NCBI GenBank assembly: GCA_021848365.1
Contig: JAJZUS010000002.1
Span: 248,001 to 312,000, forward strand
Source: Actinomycetes bacterium
Lineage (GTDB): Bacteria > Actinomycetota > Acidimicrobiia > Acidimicrobiales > RAAP-2
Direction of reading: 5' to 3'
DNA: 64,000 bases
The position numbers and the translations under genes were made by a program. Under the pieces are notes generated by a model, which was not told the DNA's origin, did no database searches, and saw only the letters and a list, made by a program, of their open reading frames with translations. Shown in pieces: positions 63,555-64,000 of this stretch; the stretch's first letter is position 1; every line of letters begins with the position of its first letter.

Positions 63555-64000
63555 GCGGGCAGCCCCCGTGGTGCGCGTGCGCGAGGAAGTCGTCGCGGAA
63601 CATGGTGATGGCCGACTTGATCGACGAGGGGATCGAGGGGCCGAGAACGCAGATCGTCGTCTGCGCGGGCGGCCACGTGAGCCCGGGGGCGATGTTGTCG
63701 CAGAGGTCGAGGAGGAGGTCGACGTCCTCGACGCGACCGCCACCGTGCTCGAGGCGGTACATGATCCGCTCGAGCCAGCCCGACCCCTCCCGACAGGGCG
63801 TGCACTGGCCGCACGACTCGCGGGAGAAGAACTTGGTGATGCGCCACGCCGCCCGCACCGGGCAGGTGGTGTCGTCCATGACGACGACCGACCCCGAGCC
63901 GAGCATCGAGCCCTGGGCTCCCACCTCGTCCTGACCGAGCGGCAGGTCGAGCAGTTCCGGGCCGAACCAGGGCGCCGAGACGCCTCCGGGAATGAAGGCC
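63547..64000 (-). CDS. nuoF: NADH-quinone oxidoreductase subunit F, C-terminal part, cut by the window edge
   Basis: The last ~150 codons are visible; the frame stays open to the window end. AFIPGGVSAPW, then GSVVVMDD, the N3 cluster ligands in ESCGQCTPCREG and LCDNIAPG. The NADH and FMN site lies outside. The stop at 63547 overlaps the nuoG start by 8 nt. Confidence 0.95.
   Translation of the reverse strand, partial: AFIPGGVSAPWFGPELLDLPLGQDEVGAQGSMLGSGSVVVMDDTTCPVRAAWRITKFFSRESCGQCTPCREGSGWLERIMYRLEHGGGRVEDVDLLLDLCDNIAPGLTWPPAQTTICVLGPSIPSSIKSAITMFRDDFLAHAHHGGCPHD

Overview
The window is high-GC actinobacterial DNA. The best markers are two WhiB proteins, the ctaE-qcrC-qcrA-qcrB order with a diheme QcrC and a three-helix Rieske protein, a HelD-type RNA polymerase motor, a UPF0182 protein and a YlbL-type Lon/PDZ protease. 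The gene mix and the Ser/Thr-rich linkers of the exported proteins would fit an Acidimicrobiia-like lineage. That placement is inference; no rRNA is present to confirm it.

Layout. 1-7.2 kb: end of a TrkA-C protein, a membrane-anchored HtrA protease, a large secreted protein with five tandem Ig-like repeats, a frameshifted DUF4239 gene, a Gmad2 lipoprotein-like protein and a DUF4010/MgtC membrane protein. 7.2-16.7 kb: an accessory pocket with lower GC, many small or broken genes (Fic, MFS fragment, DinB-like gene, flavoprotein stub), an intact TetR-MFS pair with a likely operator, and about 1 kb of non-coding DNA with short repeats. It ends at an initiator tRNA-Met gene. 16.9-27.3 kb: envelope and cytoskeleton-like genes (UPF0182, a DivIVA coiled-coil protein with an odd Cys/His tail, YlbL protease, HEAT protein, divergent MreB, PDZ pseudoprotease, DUF2342-like protein). 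27.4-28.8 kb: two whiB genes around a glutamate formimidoyltransferase.

28.9-42.6 kb is one long minus-strand run. ctaE-qcrCAB (cytochrome oxidase subunit III and the bc1 complex) comes first, then a phosphodiester glycosidase-like gene. Next is a complete histidine-degradation set hutG-hutH-hutU-hutI, and the run ends with an AAA+ ATPase/VWA pair that overlaps hutI. 42.7-48.9 kb: helD, then the divergent heme operon hemE-hemH-hemG, whose members overlap by 4 nt, and a HAD phosphatase. 49.0-52.4 kb: an MprF-like lipid aminoacyltransferase fused to a degraded metallophosphoesterase. 52.4-64 kb: the distal part of the respiratory complex I operon, nuoF to nuoN on the minus strand, followed by two coupled genes (ATP-grasp and a small secreted protein).

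Many gene pairs overlap by ATGA or GTGA, so translational coupling is the rule here. Complex I, the bc1 complex, oxidase subunit III and heme synthesis together make a respiratory block. Histidine breakdown feeds glutamate and one-carbon metabolism, through HutG and possibly the formimidoyltransferase.
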